The position numbers were made by a program, and so were the translations under genes. This document shows, piece by piece, positions 9,470 to 17,416 of a stretch of 64,000 nt of DNA. The stretch's first letter is position 1; every line of letters starts with the position of its first letter. Source of the DNA: Alcaligenes faecalis (GTDB lineage Bacteria; Pseudomonadota; Gammaproteobacteria; Burkholderiales; Burkholderiaceae_B); contig NZ_CP031012.1 of assembly GCF_009497775.1 (NCBI RefSeq), positions 2,170,001-2,234,000 on the forward strand, written 5' to 3'. The notes under the pieces were generated by a model. The model ran no database searches. It was not told the DNA's origin and saw only the letters and a program-made list of their open reading frames with translations.

Positions 9470-9637
9470 TACGCACTCCATAAAGAAAAGCCGGACGCCT
9501 CTTCAACAGGCGCCCGGCGCATTCAAACCCACCCAACAGTAGCATATTGAGCGCTACCTAACAGCAGGCAGACTCGATAGCCCTTATTCGTAAATACAGC
9601 AGGTGGCCACAGGAGAGGGTTCTTGACGGAGCCTGAC

Positions 9638-10663
9638 TTAGCGGATCGGGATGGCAACCGGGCGCAGCGGAGCCGCATCCCCACCACGGATCTTGAGCGG
9701 GCCACCAATAAAGGCGAACTCATAGACCTTGTCCTTGGACAATTCATCCAGAGCAATCAGCTCAATAATCGGGGCACCTTGTTGTGCCAGCAGGTAGGTA
9801 TGCAAGGGCACGTAGTCGTCGGGGACTTCGGAAGGGAAGGTTTCAAAGCTCAAGTTGTCCGCGCCCACAATCATGGCGCCGCCTTCTTCCACCAGGTAGC
9901 GAGCAGCATCCAGACCCATGCCAGGAGGTGCATTCATATAGGCTTTGGGATCATTAAAGAGCTTCATGCGTCCGGTACGGATCAGGACGATATCGCCTTC
10001 TTTCAGTACCGTTTTCTGACGGGCCAGGGCATCCTTCAAGTCCTGGCGTGTAATGCGGTATTGGTCAGGCAGCATGTCTACGCCTTTGGCGGCGGCCACA
10101 TCAATCAGGACACCGCGGGCGATCAAGGGCGGGAATTTTTCGATGCCGGTACGTTTCCAGCCACGGTCGCCCAGATGTTCATCGGCCTTGAAGCCATTCC
10201 AGATCTTTCCATGAATCCCGAAGTGATTCAGAGCGTCGATATGAGTGCCCGTGTGGCTGTACATGGAAAAAGCCGTGCCTGTGTAGCTGCGAACCGTGTT
10301 CATGTCATCACCGACTCCCATCGGGTCATCCACCGCGGTGCCGCGAGGGGTATGGGTCATCCAGAATTGATAGTGCGGGTCGCCCGCGTCCTGCCAGCTG
10401 GGCATGCCCAGGTAGTAGTCCGTCGCCAGGTCATAGACTTTGCTGCCGTCCAGTCGGGACAGGATGGCGGCTCGGGAAGCAGGGGTGATCAGGTTCAGGC
10501 GGCCAATTTCATCATCCGGCCCCCAGGGGCTGATGCCCACTTCCTGGGCGCCAAGAGACGGGGTGTTACTTGTTGGGTGAGCAGAATGCGCCAGAGAGAC
10601 GCTCATGCTGCTTGCGCCAACCAGCAGTAAACCGAAAAGACGGTGAGAGAAACGAATCGACAT
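9638..10663 (-). CDS. Secreted cyclase-family (kynurenine formamidase-like) hydrolase
   Basis: This 341-residue protein has a cleavable signal peptide (about residues 1-26, ending SLAHSA) and is therefore expected in the periplasm. The cyclase/formamidase fold is recognised from HTGTHIDALNHFG near residue 145, which supplies the metal ligands of this family, and from GDIVLIRTGR and GADNLSFE later on. Family members hydrolyse formylated or lactone-like amide substrates; the substrate here is unknown. AGGACA lies eight bases before the ATG. The DsbA-like gene lies 45 bases upstream on the same strand and may be co-transcribed. Confidence 0.8.
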   Translation of the reverse strand: MSIRFSHRLFGLLLVGASSMSVSLAHSAHPTSNTPSLGAQEVGISPWGPDDEIGRLNLITPASRAAILSRLDGSKVYDLATDYYLGMPSWQDAGDPHYQFWMTHTPRGTAVDDPMGVGDDMNTVRSYTGTAFSMYSHTGTHIDALNHFGIHGKIWNGFKADEHLGDRGWKRTGIEKFPPLIARGVLIDVAAAKGVDMLPDQYRITRQDLKDALARQKTVLKEGDIVLIRTGRMKLFNDPKAYMNAPPGMGLDAARYLVEEGGAMIVGADNLSFETFPSEVPDDYVPLHTYLLAQQGAPIIELIALDELSKDKVYEFAFIGGPLKIRGGDAAPLRPVAIPIR

Positions 10664-10708
10664 GGGATGTCCTTTTGTGGAACGTAGATAAAAAAGAGGG
10701 GGCAGCGT

Positions 10709-11389
10709 TTACAGCAGGGCCTGCAAACGACTTTTGAGCATTTCGACGGACTGGGTCTGCAAACGGGCCAGCACCTGGCCTGTCTCGCGCGAGGAAACTA
10801 ATAAAGTGGGGATGGACTGAATACCTAACCGTGCTGCCTCGGCGCGATCGGCTTGAACTCGCTGATGCGCAATATCGCTATCCATAGCGTTCAGAAAAGC
10901 TTCGCCGTCAAAGCCTTGCGCAACCGCAATTGCCAGCAGGGTGTCCATATCACCGATATTGCGGCTGTCTGCCAGATGCGCACGCTGCACGGCATCGAAG
11001 TAATCCCAATGGCCTGCCTCGCCAGACAGCAGTTGCGCTGCCTGACAAGCCAGGGCAGACAACATGCCGTGGGGATACTCGAAGCTCTGTGCCCGCATGC
11101 CCTCGATATTGATGGACTGCGTATCGTCGTGTTGGGCGCAAGCGGCCCAATGTCCCAGAATTACGGTTTTGGCCCGCTCCATGGAGCCAAAGGCGTGCAG
11201 CATCTGCTCACGGCTGTCTTGCAGCACAAAGCTGTGGTGACGAACCTGAATGCCCAGATCGGCGGCAACTTGCCGCAGGCGTGGCGACATGACATAACAC
11301 CATCCACATACGGCGTCATGGAAGAAATCAATAATTAAAGGGGAGGCGAGCGGGGGATTGCTCGTGCCGGGCTGTGTCTGAAAGTGCAT
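10709..11389 (-). CDS. DsbA-family (FrnE-like) thiol oxidoreductase
   Basis: This 226-residue thioredoxin-fold protein has a DsbA-type helical insertion. The active site CGWC occurs near residue 28 in DFFHDAVCGWCYVMSP, and the cis-proline loop is SIPTLLV near 192. There is no signal peptide, which fits cytoplasmic FrnE/YwbO-like members rather than true periplasmic DsbA. The substrate may be a small-molecule or protein thiol. The start is supported by AAGGACAT upstream. It is flanked by a LysR gene upstream and the secreted cyclase downstream, all on one strand. Confidence 0.82.
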   Translation of the reverse strand: MHFQTQPGTSNPPLASPLIIDFFHDAVCGWCYVMSPRLRQVAADLGIQVRHHSFVLQDSREQMLHAFGSMERAKTVILGHWAACAQHDDTQSINIEGMRAQSFEYPHGMLSALACQAAQLLSGEAGHWDYFDAVQRAHLADSRNIGDMDTLLAIAVAQGFDGEAFLNAMDSDIAHQRVQADRAEAARLGIQSIPTLLVSSRETGQVLARLQTQSVEMLKSRLQALL

Positions 11390-11492
11390 TGTGATGTCCT
11401 TGTAATAAGGTCATCACAATAGCAATCTCCACGGCCGAGAATAAGCACGTGGCGGTGCAGACAGTTTTTACTCCAGGTTCAGAAAAGCCTGT

Positions 11493-12425
11493 TTATCGAA
11501 CCTTGGACATGGCGTTTGGGAGATGTTCCGCCAGGTAATCCACGAAGGCTTTGACCTTGGGCTGCAAATGCCGATTGGTCGGGTACACGGCATAGATATG
11601 ACGTGGCTCATTCACGTATTCGGGCAAGACGCGCTGTAGTTGTCCGCTGGCAATCGCCGGATCTGCCAGAAAGGACGGCAGGGCTCCAATCCCCAAACCT
11701 GCAATCAGAAAATCGCGCAGCATCAGGCTGTTATTGACTTGACTGTGTTCACCAGAAAATAGCAAAGCCGTAGCGCTGGGGGTGGGCTGTTGAGGACTGC
11801 TGTCGAAATCACTGTCAAAAACAAGGCCTTGGGTATGCGCCAGGCTGTAGCTGATCATTTTATGATTGCGCAGAGCCTGCAAGGTCTGAGGCTGGCCATG
11901 CTGCTTCAAATAGGCGGGGGCGGCGCATAGCTTTTGCTCTATGGTGGCCAGACGACGAGCAATCAGGGTGGAGTCATCCAGACTGGTGCGCAAACGCACC
12001 GACACATCAAAGCCATGGGCTACGGCATCCACAATCCGGTCTTCCATCACCAGTTCCAGCTTCAGGTCTGGATACTTGCATAGAAAATCCGTAATCAATG
12101 GGGACAGGACACTCAGTGCAAACGACAAGGGAGCATTCACGCGCAGGGTGCCCGTCACACGTTGGGACTGCTGTTTTACAGAACGCTCCAGAGCGTCCAG
12201 CTCATCCAGTATCCGACAACATTCGGCGTAGTAGCTGCGGCCGGTTTCGGTCAGGCTCATGCTGCGCGTGGTGCGTTGAATCAGCACGGTATCCAGATGC
12301 GCTTCCAGAGTACGCAGTTGCTTACTCAGTCCCGCCGCTGATATCCCCAGGTCCTCGGCGGCTTTGGCAAGCCCGCCCAGCTCCACAATGCGCCGGAACG
12401 TGCGCATGACATTAAAGGTGTCCAT
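11493..12425 (-). CDS. LysR-family transcriptional regulator
   Basis: This 310-residue LTTR has an N-terminal HTH (about residues 3-60) reading VELGGLAKAAEDLGIS then AAGLSKQLRTLE, and an effector domain with GLGIGALPSFL near 245. The ATG at 12425 begins at MDTFNVMRTF, the normal family N-terminus. A GGAG lies 12 bases upstream, which is rather far, so translation may be modest. The 11-copy heptamer array lies 108-184 bases upstream, where the promoter would be expected. Probable targets are the DsbA-like and cyclase genes directly downstream on the same strand, but this is inference. Confidence 0.86.
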   Translation of the reverse strand: MDTFNVMRTFRRIVELGGLAKAAEDLGISAAGLSKQLRTLEAHLDTVLIQRTTRSMSLTETGRSYYAECCRILDELDALERSVKQQSQRVTGTLRVNAPLSFALSVLSPLITDFLCKYPDLKLELVMEDRIVDAVAHGFDVSVRLRTSLDDSTLIARRLATIEQKLCAAPAYLKQHGQPQTLQALRNHKMISYSLAHTQGLVFDSDFDSSPQQPTPSATALLFSGEHSQVNNSLMLRDFLIAGLGIGALPSFLADPAIASGQLQRVLPEYVNEPRHIYAVYPTNRHLQPKVKAFVDYLAEHLPNAMSKVR

Positions 12426-12532
12426 AAGGGATAGGTACTCCAACAATCAGCTATAGCAGGGCTTGGGCGGGGAGCATGCCCGGAAACAGGAACGCCGCCA
12501 CTTCAGGAATCGTATCCTACCGCATTGCTGCC

Positions 12533-12609
12533 GGCAGTCGGCAGTCGGCAGTCGGCAGTCGGCAGTCGGCAGTCGGCAGTCGGCAGTCGGCAGTCGGCAG
12601 TCGGCAGTC
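12533..12609. repeat. Perfect tandem heptanucleotide array, 11 x ggcagtc
   Basis: Eleven exact copies of the 7-bp unit ggcagtc occupy 77 bases without any mismatch. The array is intergenic, starting 36 bases beyond the recombinase stop and ending 108 bases before the LysR start codon. Perfect identity between copies implies recent expansion by slipped-strand mispairing, so copy number probably differs among isolates. There are no spacers, so it is not a CRISPR array. Confidence 0.97.
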
Positions 12610-12645
12610 GATTTTCCCACATAAAATCGGACAAAGACTGATAGC

Positions 12646-13845
12646 TTATTTCCAACCCAAGCTATGGGATTGCTCCAGGGCTTGATGACGCTGATCATCA
12701 TCCGCATGCAGATAGATATTGGTCGTGGCGATGGACTCATGGCCCAAGGTGTCGCGGATGATACGTAAATCCACCCCTTGATCAGCCAAGTGCGAGCCTG
12801 CCGAGTGCCTCAGCCAGTGTGCCGAGGCCTGTTCCAGAATACGAGCCTGCGACTCCTGGTCAGGATGCAGACTCCGTAAACGATCTGCACTGCCTTGAAA
12901 AACCTGTTTGACCAGAACATGCGCCATGGCTCCGGTCAGGTGTCTGTCACTGGCGCCGGCCGACATCAATAAAGGATAGGGCTCCAAAGCCTGGGGCGGT
13001 CCTTCCAGGCCATGCGCCTGTCGATAACGCATCAACTCGCCATACAGTTCCTGCGTCAAAGGCACACGACGCCATTTATCCCCTTTGCCGTGGATATGCA
13101 GCCACCACTGGGCTGTCGTTCCCGCATCGGCACGCTCCTGAACATCGGCCATACGGGCCTGAACCAGCTCGGAAATACGCAGAGCACCGCCATAAAGAAT
13201 GGAAAATAGCCAACGCACACGGGCTTTATAGCGCAGTTCGCTCTGCGTATCTTCAGGCAGAGCCTGGATGTAATCCTGCACCCAGCGCCATTGCAGTCGG
13301 CTCAAATACCGTTGCTGGGGGGCGCTAGTTTTCTTTTGACGACGCCCTTGATGAGACAAGGCCAAAGGATTGCCCGCCAAATATCCCGCCTGCACCAGCC
13401 AGCTAAATAAAGAGTTCAGGATCAATAAAGCCTGATTCCGGCTGCTTTCCGACAAAGGCCCGGCAAATGGTCGCCATGCGGCATGGTGACGGGCAGGGCG
13501 AGAACGCCCTTGAACCACCCAGCGATGCGCAGGTTGGGGATCAGCCAGAAACAAGCGATAGGCCAGGATGTCTTCCAGGCTAAGCGAAGACAAATCCTTG
13601 CGACGCTCCAAGACCGCCCATAACAAGAGACGCTCCGCCTCCTTGCGGTAGTTCGCGTAGGTGCGCGGACTATCTATATAGCGCGCCAACCACGCTCGCA
13701 ATGCCTCTATATCTGTTTGCGCCTCAATCTGCGCACGCCCGCCGACAGAACGGTTTGCCCCTTGCCGTCCGTCAAAACGAGCCAGCAATTGAGCAATATC
13801 GTCCGATCCCAAATCTGTTGAGGGCGAAGTTTTGGCTATTTCCAT
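12646..13845 (-). CDS. Tyrosine recombinase / integrase-family protein
   Basis: This 399-residue phage-integrase-family protein has a SAM-like core-binding domain (about 45-165) and a catalytic domain (about 180-395). All catalytic residues are visible: Arg223 (GGALRISEL), Lys near 254-257 (HGKGDKWRR), His343 and Arg346 (HWLRHSAGSH), His369 (LGHESIATT) and nucleophile Tyr378 (NIYLH). It should therefore be active. No excisionase, relaxase, phage gene or att repeat was found next to it. It is divergent from a KfrA-like gene over 189 bases with a palindrome, suggesting a functional pair. It resembles plasmid and chromosomal integrases more than XerC/XerD because of its long N-terminus and insert. 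Confidence 0.88.
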   Translation of the reverse strand: MEIAKTSPSTDLGSDDIAQLLARFDGRQGANRSVGGRAQIEAQTDIEALRAWLARYIDSPRTYANYRKEAERLLLWAVLERRKDLSSLSLEDILAYRLFLADPQPAHRWVVQGRSRPARHHAAWRPFAGPLSESSRNQALLILNSLFSWLVQAGYLAGNPLALSHQGRRQKKTSAPQQRYLSRLQWRWVQDYIQALPEDTQSELRYKARVRWLFSILYGGALRISELVQARMADVQERADAGTTAQWWLHIHGKGDKWRRVPLTQELYGELMRYRQAHGLEGPPQALEPYPLLMSAGASDRHLTGAMAHVLVKQVFQGSADRLRSLHPDQESQARILEQASAHWLRHSAGSHLADQGVDLRIIRDTLGHESIATTNIYLHADDDQRHQALEQSHSLGWK

Positions 13846-13926
13846 GGATAAACAGAAAAACGGAGGCGTTAAGAGAGCAGGGAAGGGCTTTCAAACCCGT
13901 ACCTGTGCAATTCGGGCTATTAAAGG

Positions 13927-13972
13927 TTAGATATTTGACATTATAGAGATAATGTCAAATTATAGAATCTAA
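13927..13972. promoter_or_regulatory. Palindromic operator between recombinase and kfrA-like genes
   Basis: A perfect 12-bp inverted repeat (atttgacattat / ataatgtcaaat) with a 4-base centre lies at 13933-13960. Outer arms ttagat and atctaa extend the symmetry with a small offset. It lies in an AT-rich divergent promoter region, about 75 bases before the KfrA-like start. Plasmid KfrA is known to autoregulate by binding inverted repeats in its own promoter, so this is the probable binding site of the adjacent protein. That assignment is inference; the symmetry is directly visible. Confidence 0.75.
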
Positions 13973-14034
13973 TTTGTTGATAATTTTATATATTACGTTG
14001 TATTATTAATTAAATTATCAAGGAAGGTGGAAAA

Positions 14035-15102
14035 ATGGAGCAAAACCAGCCAAACGAGGGGCAAATCCTGGCCGATGTTGCTGAATTACGTGATCGCTTC
14101 AGCCATACGCAGACTCTGTACAAAGAAGTGGCTGCACTCCTGTTTTTTCGCTATGGCGTCACACCTACGGCCAACAAGCTGTACCAATTGGTGCGCAAGG
14201 GCAGCATGAGCGCTCCTGCTCAGGCGCTACAGACGTTCTGGGAAGATTTGCGGGATAAAAGCCGGGTTCGGCTGGATGTGGCAGACATGCCCGAAGAGCT
14301 GCAAACCCTGACAGGGGATCTGCTGGGCCGTATCTGGCAAGAGGCCATGGAGCAGTCAAAACAGCAGATGCTGCATTACCAGACTCAGGCTGATGAACGC
14401 GTCGCACAGGCTCAAGCCCAAAGCCACGAAGCTCAGCAGGCGCTGGAAGTAGAGCAGGGCGCTTTGAAAAACGCTCAAGCCAGCATAGAAAAGCTGAAAG
14501 AAGAGCTACAGGAAGCCGGTCAGGAACAAGCGGTTCTGAAACAAGACTTGCTGCACGCCAAGCAACGCCAGAACGAGCTGGAGACCGAAAAGCAATTGGT
14601 CCAGCGGGAACTACGACGCCAAGGTGAGCAATTCACCCAGGATCTGGAGCGACTGCAAAAAGCCATTGAATTGACCGAAGAACGCGCCCAGGCCAACGAG
14701 CGCCGTGCTTTGCTGGAGATCGACAAGGAGCGCTCCATTCAAACGCGACTGCGTCAGCAAATAGAAGAAGCCGAACAAGCGAACAAGGCCCAGCGTCAGG
14801 CTCACGAACAGGAGCTGAACAAGCAGCAGGATCACATGCAGAAGCTGCGCCAGGAGTTGGGACAAGAGCAGGGCGAGCGCCGAGCCATGCAGGCGGCGAT
14901 GGATATAAGCCATAGTTTGGCCAAAGAGATGCAAGGGCAATTGCAAATGCTGCGTACTCGCGCTGCTTTGCTGGAGCGGGAGAATGAAGAGGCGCGCAAG
15001 AAAGCCCAGCTACTTAGTCAGGAACTGGAGCAAGCCCAAGCGCAGCCCGTACGACCTGTGCGCTTGAAACGACGTTTGATCAAGAGCGATCCTGAACAAT
15101 AA
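14035..15102 (+). CDS. KfrA-like DNA-binding coiled-coil protein
   Basis: This 355-residue protein has an N-terminal KfrA-type DNA-binding domain (about residues 8-110: YKEVAALLFFRYGVTPTANKLYQLVRKG, here read as two adjoining segments YKEVAALLFFRYGV and TPTANKLYQLV). A very long Gln/Glu/Ala-rich coiled coil (about 115-340) and a short basic tail follow. KfrA proteins of IncP plasmids are autoregulatory, form filament-like coiled coils and help plasmid stability. Here the gene seems chromosomal and is divergent from a tyrosine recombinase. A purine-rich site GGAAGGTGG precedes the ATG. Possible roles are regulation of the recombinase, nucleoid organisation or DNA bridging during recombination; none is shown. 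Confidence 0.82.
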   Translation: MEQNQPNEGQILADVAELRDRFSHTQTLYKEVAALLFFRYGVTPTANKLYQLVRKGSMSAPAQALQTFWEDLRDKSRVRLDVADMPEELQTLTGDLLGRIWQEAMEQSKQQMLHYQTQADERVAQAQAQSHEAQQALEVEQGALKNAQASIEKLKEELQEAGQEQAVLKQDLLHAKQRQNELETEKQLVQRELRRQGEQFTQDLERLQKAIELTEERAQANERRALLEIDKERSIQTRLRQQIEEAEQANKAQRQAHEQELNKQQDHMQKLRQELGQEQGERRAMQAAMDISHSLAKEMQGQLQMLRTRAALLERENEEARKKAQLLSQELEQAQAQPVRPVRLKRRLIKSDPEQ

Positions 15103-15119
15103 GGCTCATTCAGCAGCCT

Positions 15120-15184
15120 AGACCAGCATGCAGTACGGCAAGCTTGTTTCGCTTATGGACCACTGCATGTAACGGTCTGTTTTT
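15120..15184 (+). terminator. Probable terminator after the kfrA-like gene
   Basis: An interrupted stem is formed by agacc + catgcagt on the left and actgcatg + ggtct on the right, followed immediately by GTTTTTG. The loop is long (about 28 bases) and the stem is imperfect, so an alternative reading is a regulatory hairpin in front of the copper genes. Confidence 0.45.
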
Positions 15185-15225
15185 GCTCAAACGACGCAGG
15201 CAAGCCTCATGCTAAGCTTTTGCCC

Positions 15226-15579
15226 ATGCTGCGCGCACCCATTTCATCTCGCAAAACGATAGGCTGGCTTTTATTAGTCGGCCTGCTTGTTTTGTTTGGC
15301 AGCATGGGGCTAGGCACCAGCTTTGCCGCGCACGCCACGGCTCAAGATACAGATCACAGCACCGTTCAGGGGCAACACGCCTCGTCGGGACAGTCTCACC
15401 ATAGCGCTCCCAACCACTGCAGCACTCCGCTGAAAAGCGGCTGCTGCGCTTGTCTGGCAACACAGGCTCCACCGTCGGAAACGGTCGCATTACAGCCCGC
15501 TTTCCCTCCGGTTCCCCTGCATCAAAACTACATCTCCCGGCTGATTGGTCCCGCCCAGCCACCTCCGCGCTCGTCCTGA
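15226..15579 (+). CDS. Small membrane/secreted His- and Cys-rich protein
   Basis: This 117-residue protein has one N-terminal hydrophobic segment (about residues 10-34), either a signal peptide or an anchor. A short region rich in His, Ser and Cys follows (SGQSHHSAPNHC then SGCCACLAT, about 55-80), with a Pro-rich tail. I do not recognise the family with certainty; it recalls the small periplasmic proteins found beside copper-resistance genes (CopL or DUF2946-like). The ATG at 15226 is taken over an upstream TTG; neither has a strong ribosome site. It ends 95 bases before the multicopper oxidase on the same strand, so a copper-binding role is a reasonable inference. Confidence 0.65.
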   Translation: MLRAPISSRKTIGWLLLVGLLVLFGSMGLGTSFAAHATAQDTDHSTVQGQHASSGQSHHSAPNHCSTPLKSGCCACLATQAPPSETVALQPAFPPVPLHQNYISRLIGPAQPPPRSS

Positions 15580-15673
15580 TCATCTCGTTTTAATTGCCGC
15601 CCCAAGCCCAAAAAGCCTGTGCTAATCAGGCATGGGCGGCGCATATGTATTGATGATTAATAGGGATAAACCC

Positions 15674-17266
15674 ATGAAACGACGCGATTTTTTCAAACTG
15701 ACTTTAGGTGCCAGCCTGTTGAGCAGCCTGCCTATGCGAAGCTGGGCGCAAGGCATGATGGGGCACCACGGCTCCATGTCCGGCGATATGCCCGGCCACG
15801 GCATGAGCACCCGCCAAGGACTGATGCCCATAGACAAAATGCCGGCTGGCCAGGCTCTGCAAGTGTTGCCTGTGCTTAAAAACAGTAGTCAAAAAAAGGG
15901 GCTTTTCCAGGCCAAAATTACTGCAGCTGCCCATCAACGCGTTCTGGCGGATGACAAAAGCACCGAGCTCTGGCTATACAATGGCCAAGCTCCCGGCCCG
16001 CTGATCGAGCTGTATGAGGGTGATCAGGTAGAAATCGAATTTGAAAACCAGCTGGCCCAAGCCACTACCATTCACTGGCACGGTTTGCCGGTTCCCTCGG
16101 ATCAGGACGGCAACCCGCAAGACGCCGTCATGCCAGGACAAAGCCGCTACTACCGCTTTACCTTGCCCGAAGGCTGCGCCGGTACCTACTGGTATCACCC
16201 GCATCCTCATGGCAAAAGCGGGGAGCAGGTCGCCCATGGGCTAGGCGGGACAATTATTGTTCGCTCTCCCAAAGACCCGTTAAAGGACTACACAGAGCAG
16301 CACTGGGCCATTAGCGATTTGCGGCTGGACATCAATGGCCACATCCCGGCCAACACAGGTCCCGACTGGATGAATGGCAGGGAAGGGCAGTTCGTCCTGC
16401 TGAATGGTCAACGCCAACCGCTTATCCAGGCAAGCACTGCTGAACGCATCCGTATCTGGAACTCGTGTTCTGCCCGATATTTAAAGCTACATATCCCCGG
16501 CGCCCGCCTGGTTCAAGTCGGTACGGATGGCGGACTGTTGGAACAGCCCTTGGCAGCCACCGATTCGATTTTGATGGCCCCGGCCGAGCGGGTGGAGTTC
16601 TTTATCCAGGCGGACAAAGACCTGGATAGCCGCCTGCAAGCGCTGTACTACGACCGGCAAAAAATGATGGTGCAGGAAGATCCCGAAACCTTGACACTGG
16701 CGACACTAAAAATCCGCCATCAGGAAATCCAACTGCCCGAGCAATTGCGCGCAATTCCTGCGATTCCAGCAGCCTCCAGCACCGCAAAAGTCGTATTCAG
16801 CGAAGTCATGCCCATGAACCATGACATGCAATCCGGGCAAGGCTCTGGCATGGCAAGTTCGTCCGGGATGAATCATCAGGGCATGGCAGGAATGGATAGC
16901 GACGCCATGATGCCCGGCATGGCTGCCATGCGCTCCATGTTTCGCATCAACAATCAGGTCTACGACATGGACCGCATCGACCTGCGTTGCCCGACAGGGG
17001 AGTGGCAATACTGGGACGTGATCAACGACTCCCATATGGACCATCCTTTCCATCTGCACGGAACCCAGTTTCAGGTATTGGCGCGTCAAACCGGGATGCT
17101 GTCCGTACCGGAGGCTTTCCGGGCCTGGCGCGATACGGTGAATCTGCGCCCCAACGAGACAGTCCGGCTGGCATTTCGCCAGGAATTACCGGGTCTGCGT
17201 ATGTTCCACTGCCACATCCTGGAGCACGAGGACCTGGGCATGATGGCGCAGCTCATGGTGGAGTAG
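15674..17266 (+). CDS. CueO-like multicopper oxidase
   Basis: This 530-residue periplasmic oxidase is exported by the Tat pathway; the signal reads KRRDFFKLTLGAS. Copper ligands are complete: HWHGLP and YWYHPHPHGK (trinuclear centre, first domain), HPFHLHG, and HCHILEHEDLGMM with the type 1 Cys, His and axial Met near the C-terminus. A Met/His-rich insert (about 375-420: MNHDM, GMNHQGMAGMD, MMPGMAAMRSM) matches the Cu(I)-binding insert of CueO. The enzyme is expected to oxidise Cu(I) to Cu(II) and protect the periplasm. ATG 15674 places the twin arginines at residues 3-4. It follows the His/Cys-rich small gene and probably shares its transcript. Confidence 0.92.
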   Translation: MKRRDFFKLTLGASLLSSLPMRSWAQGMMGHHGSMSGDMPGHGMSTRQGLMPIDKMPAGQALQVLPVLKNSSQKKGLFQAKITAAAHQRVLADDKSTELWLYNGQAPGPLIELYEGDQVEIEFENQLAQATTIHWHGLPVPSDQDGNPQDAVMPGQSRYYRFTLPEGCAGTYWYHPHPHGKSGEQVAHGLGGTIIVRSPKDPLKDYTEQHWAISDLRLDINGHIPANTGPDWMNGREGQFVLLNGQRQPLIQASTAERIRIWNSCSARYLKLHIPGARLVQVGTDGGLLEQPLAATDSILMAPAERVEFFIQADKDLDSRLQALYYDRQKMMVQEDPETLTLATLKIRHQEIQLPEQLRAIPAIPAASSTAKVVFSEVMPMNHDMQSGQGSGMASSSGMNHQGMAGMDSDAMMPGMAAMRSMFRINNQVYDMDRIDLRCPTGEWQYWDVINDSHMDHPFHLHGTQFQVLARQTGMLSVPEAFRAWRDTVNLRPNETVRLAFRQELPGLRMFHCHILEHEDLGMMAQLMVE

Positions 17267-17416
17267 CCTGATCCCTGACGTAGCGCCTTGAAAACATCCG
17301 CCCTGCAAGCCTGTGTGCCAGCAGGGCGGACAAAGCAGTCCTGCTTGAAAAAAACCCGACGTCGCCTGCATTACAATACCGCTTTTGAATTCCTCATTTT
17401 CAGCGGAGCACGCGCC

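Noticed and set aside
9623..10630. 335-codon open frame on the plus strand
   Set aside because: It is the shadow of the secreted cyclase gene, which has a signal peptide, metal-binding motif and ribosome site.
12533..12609. Possible CRISPR array or coding repeat (a minus-strand frame of 97 codons runs through it)
   Set aside because: The units are contiguous with no spacers, and the frame encodes only a repeated heptapeptide with no start signal, so it is a plain tandem repeat.
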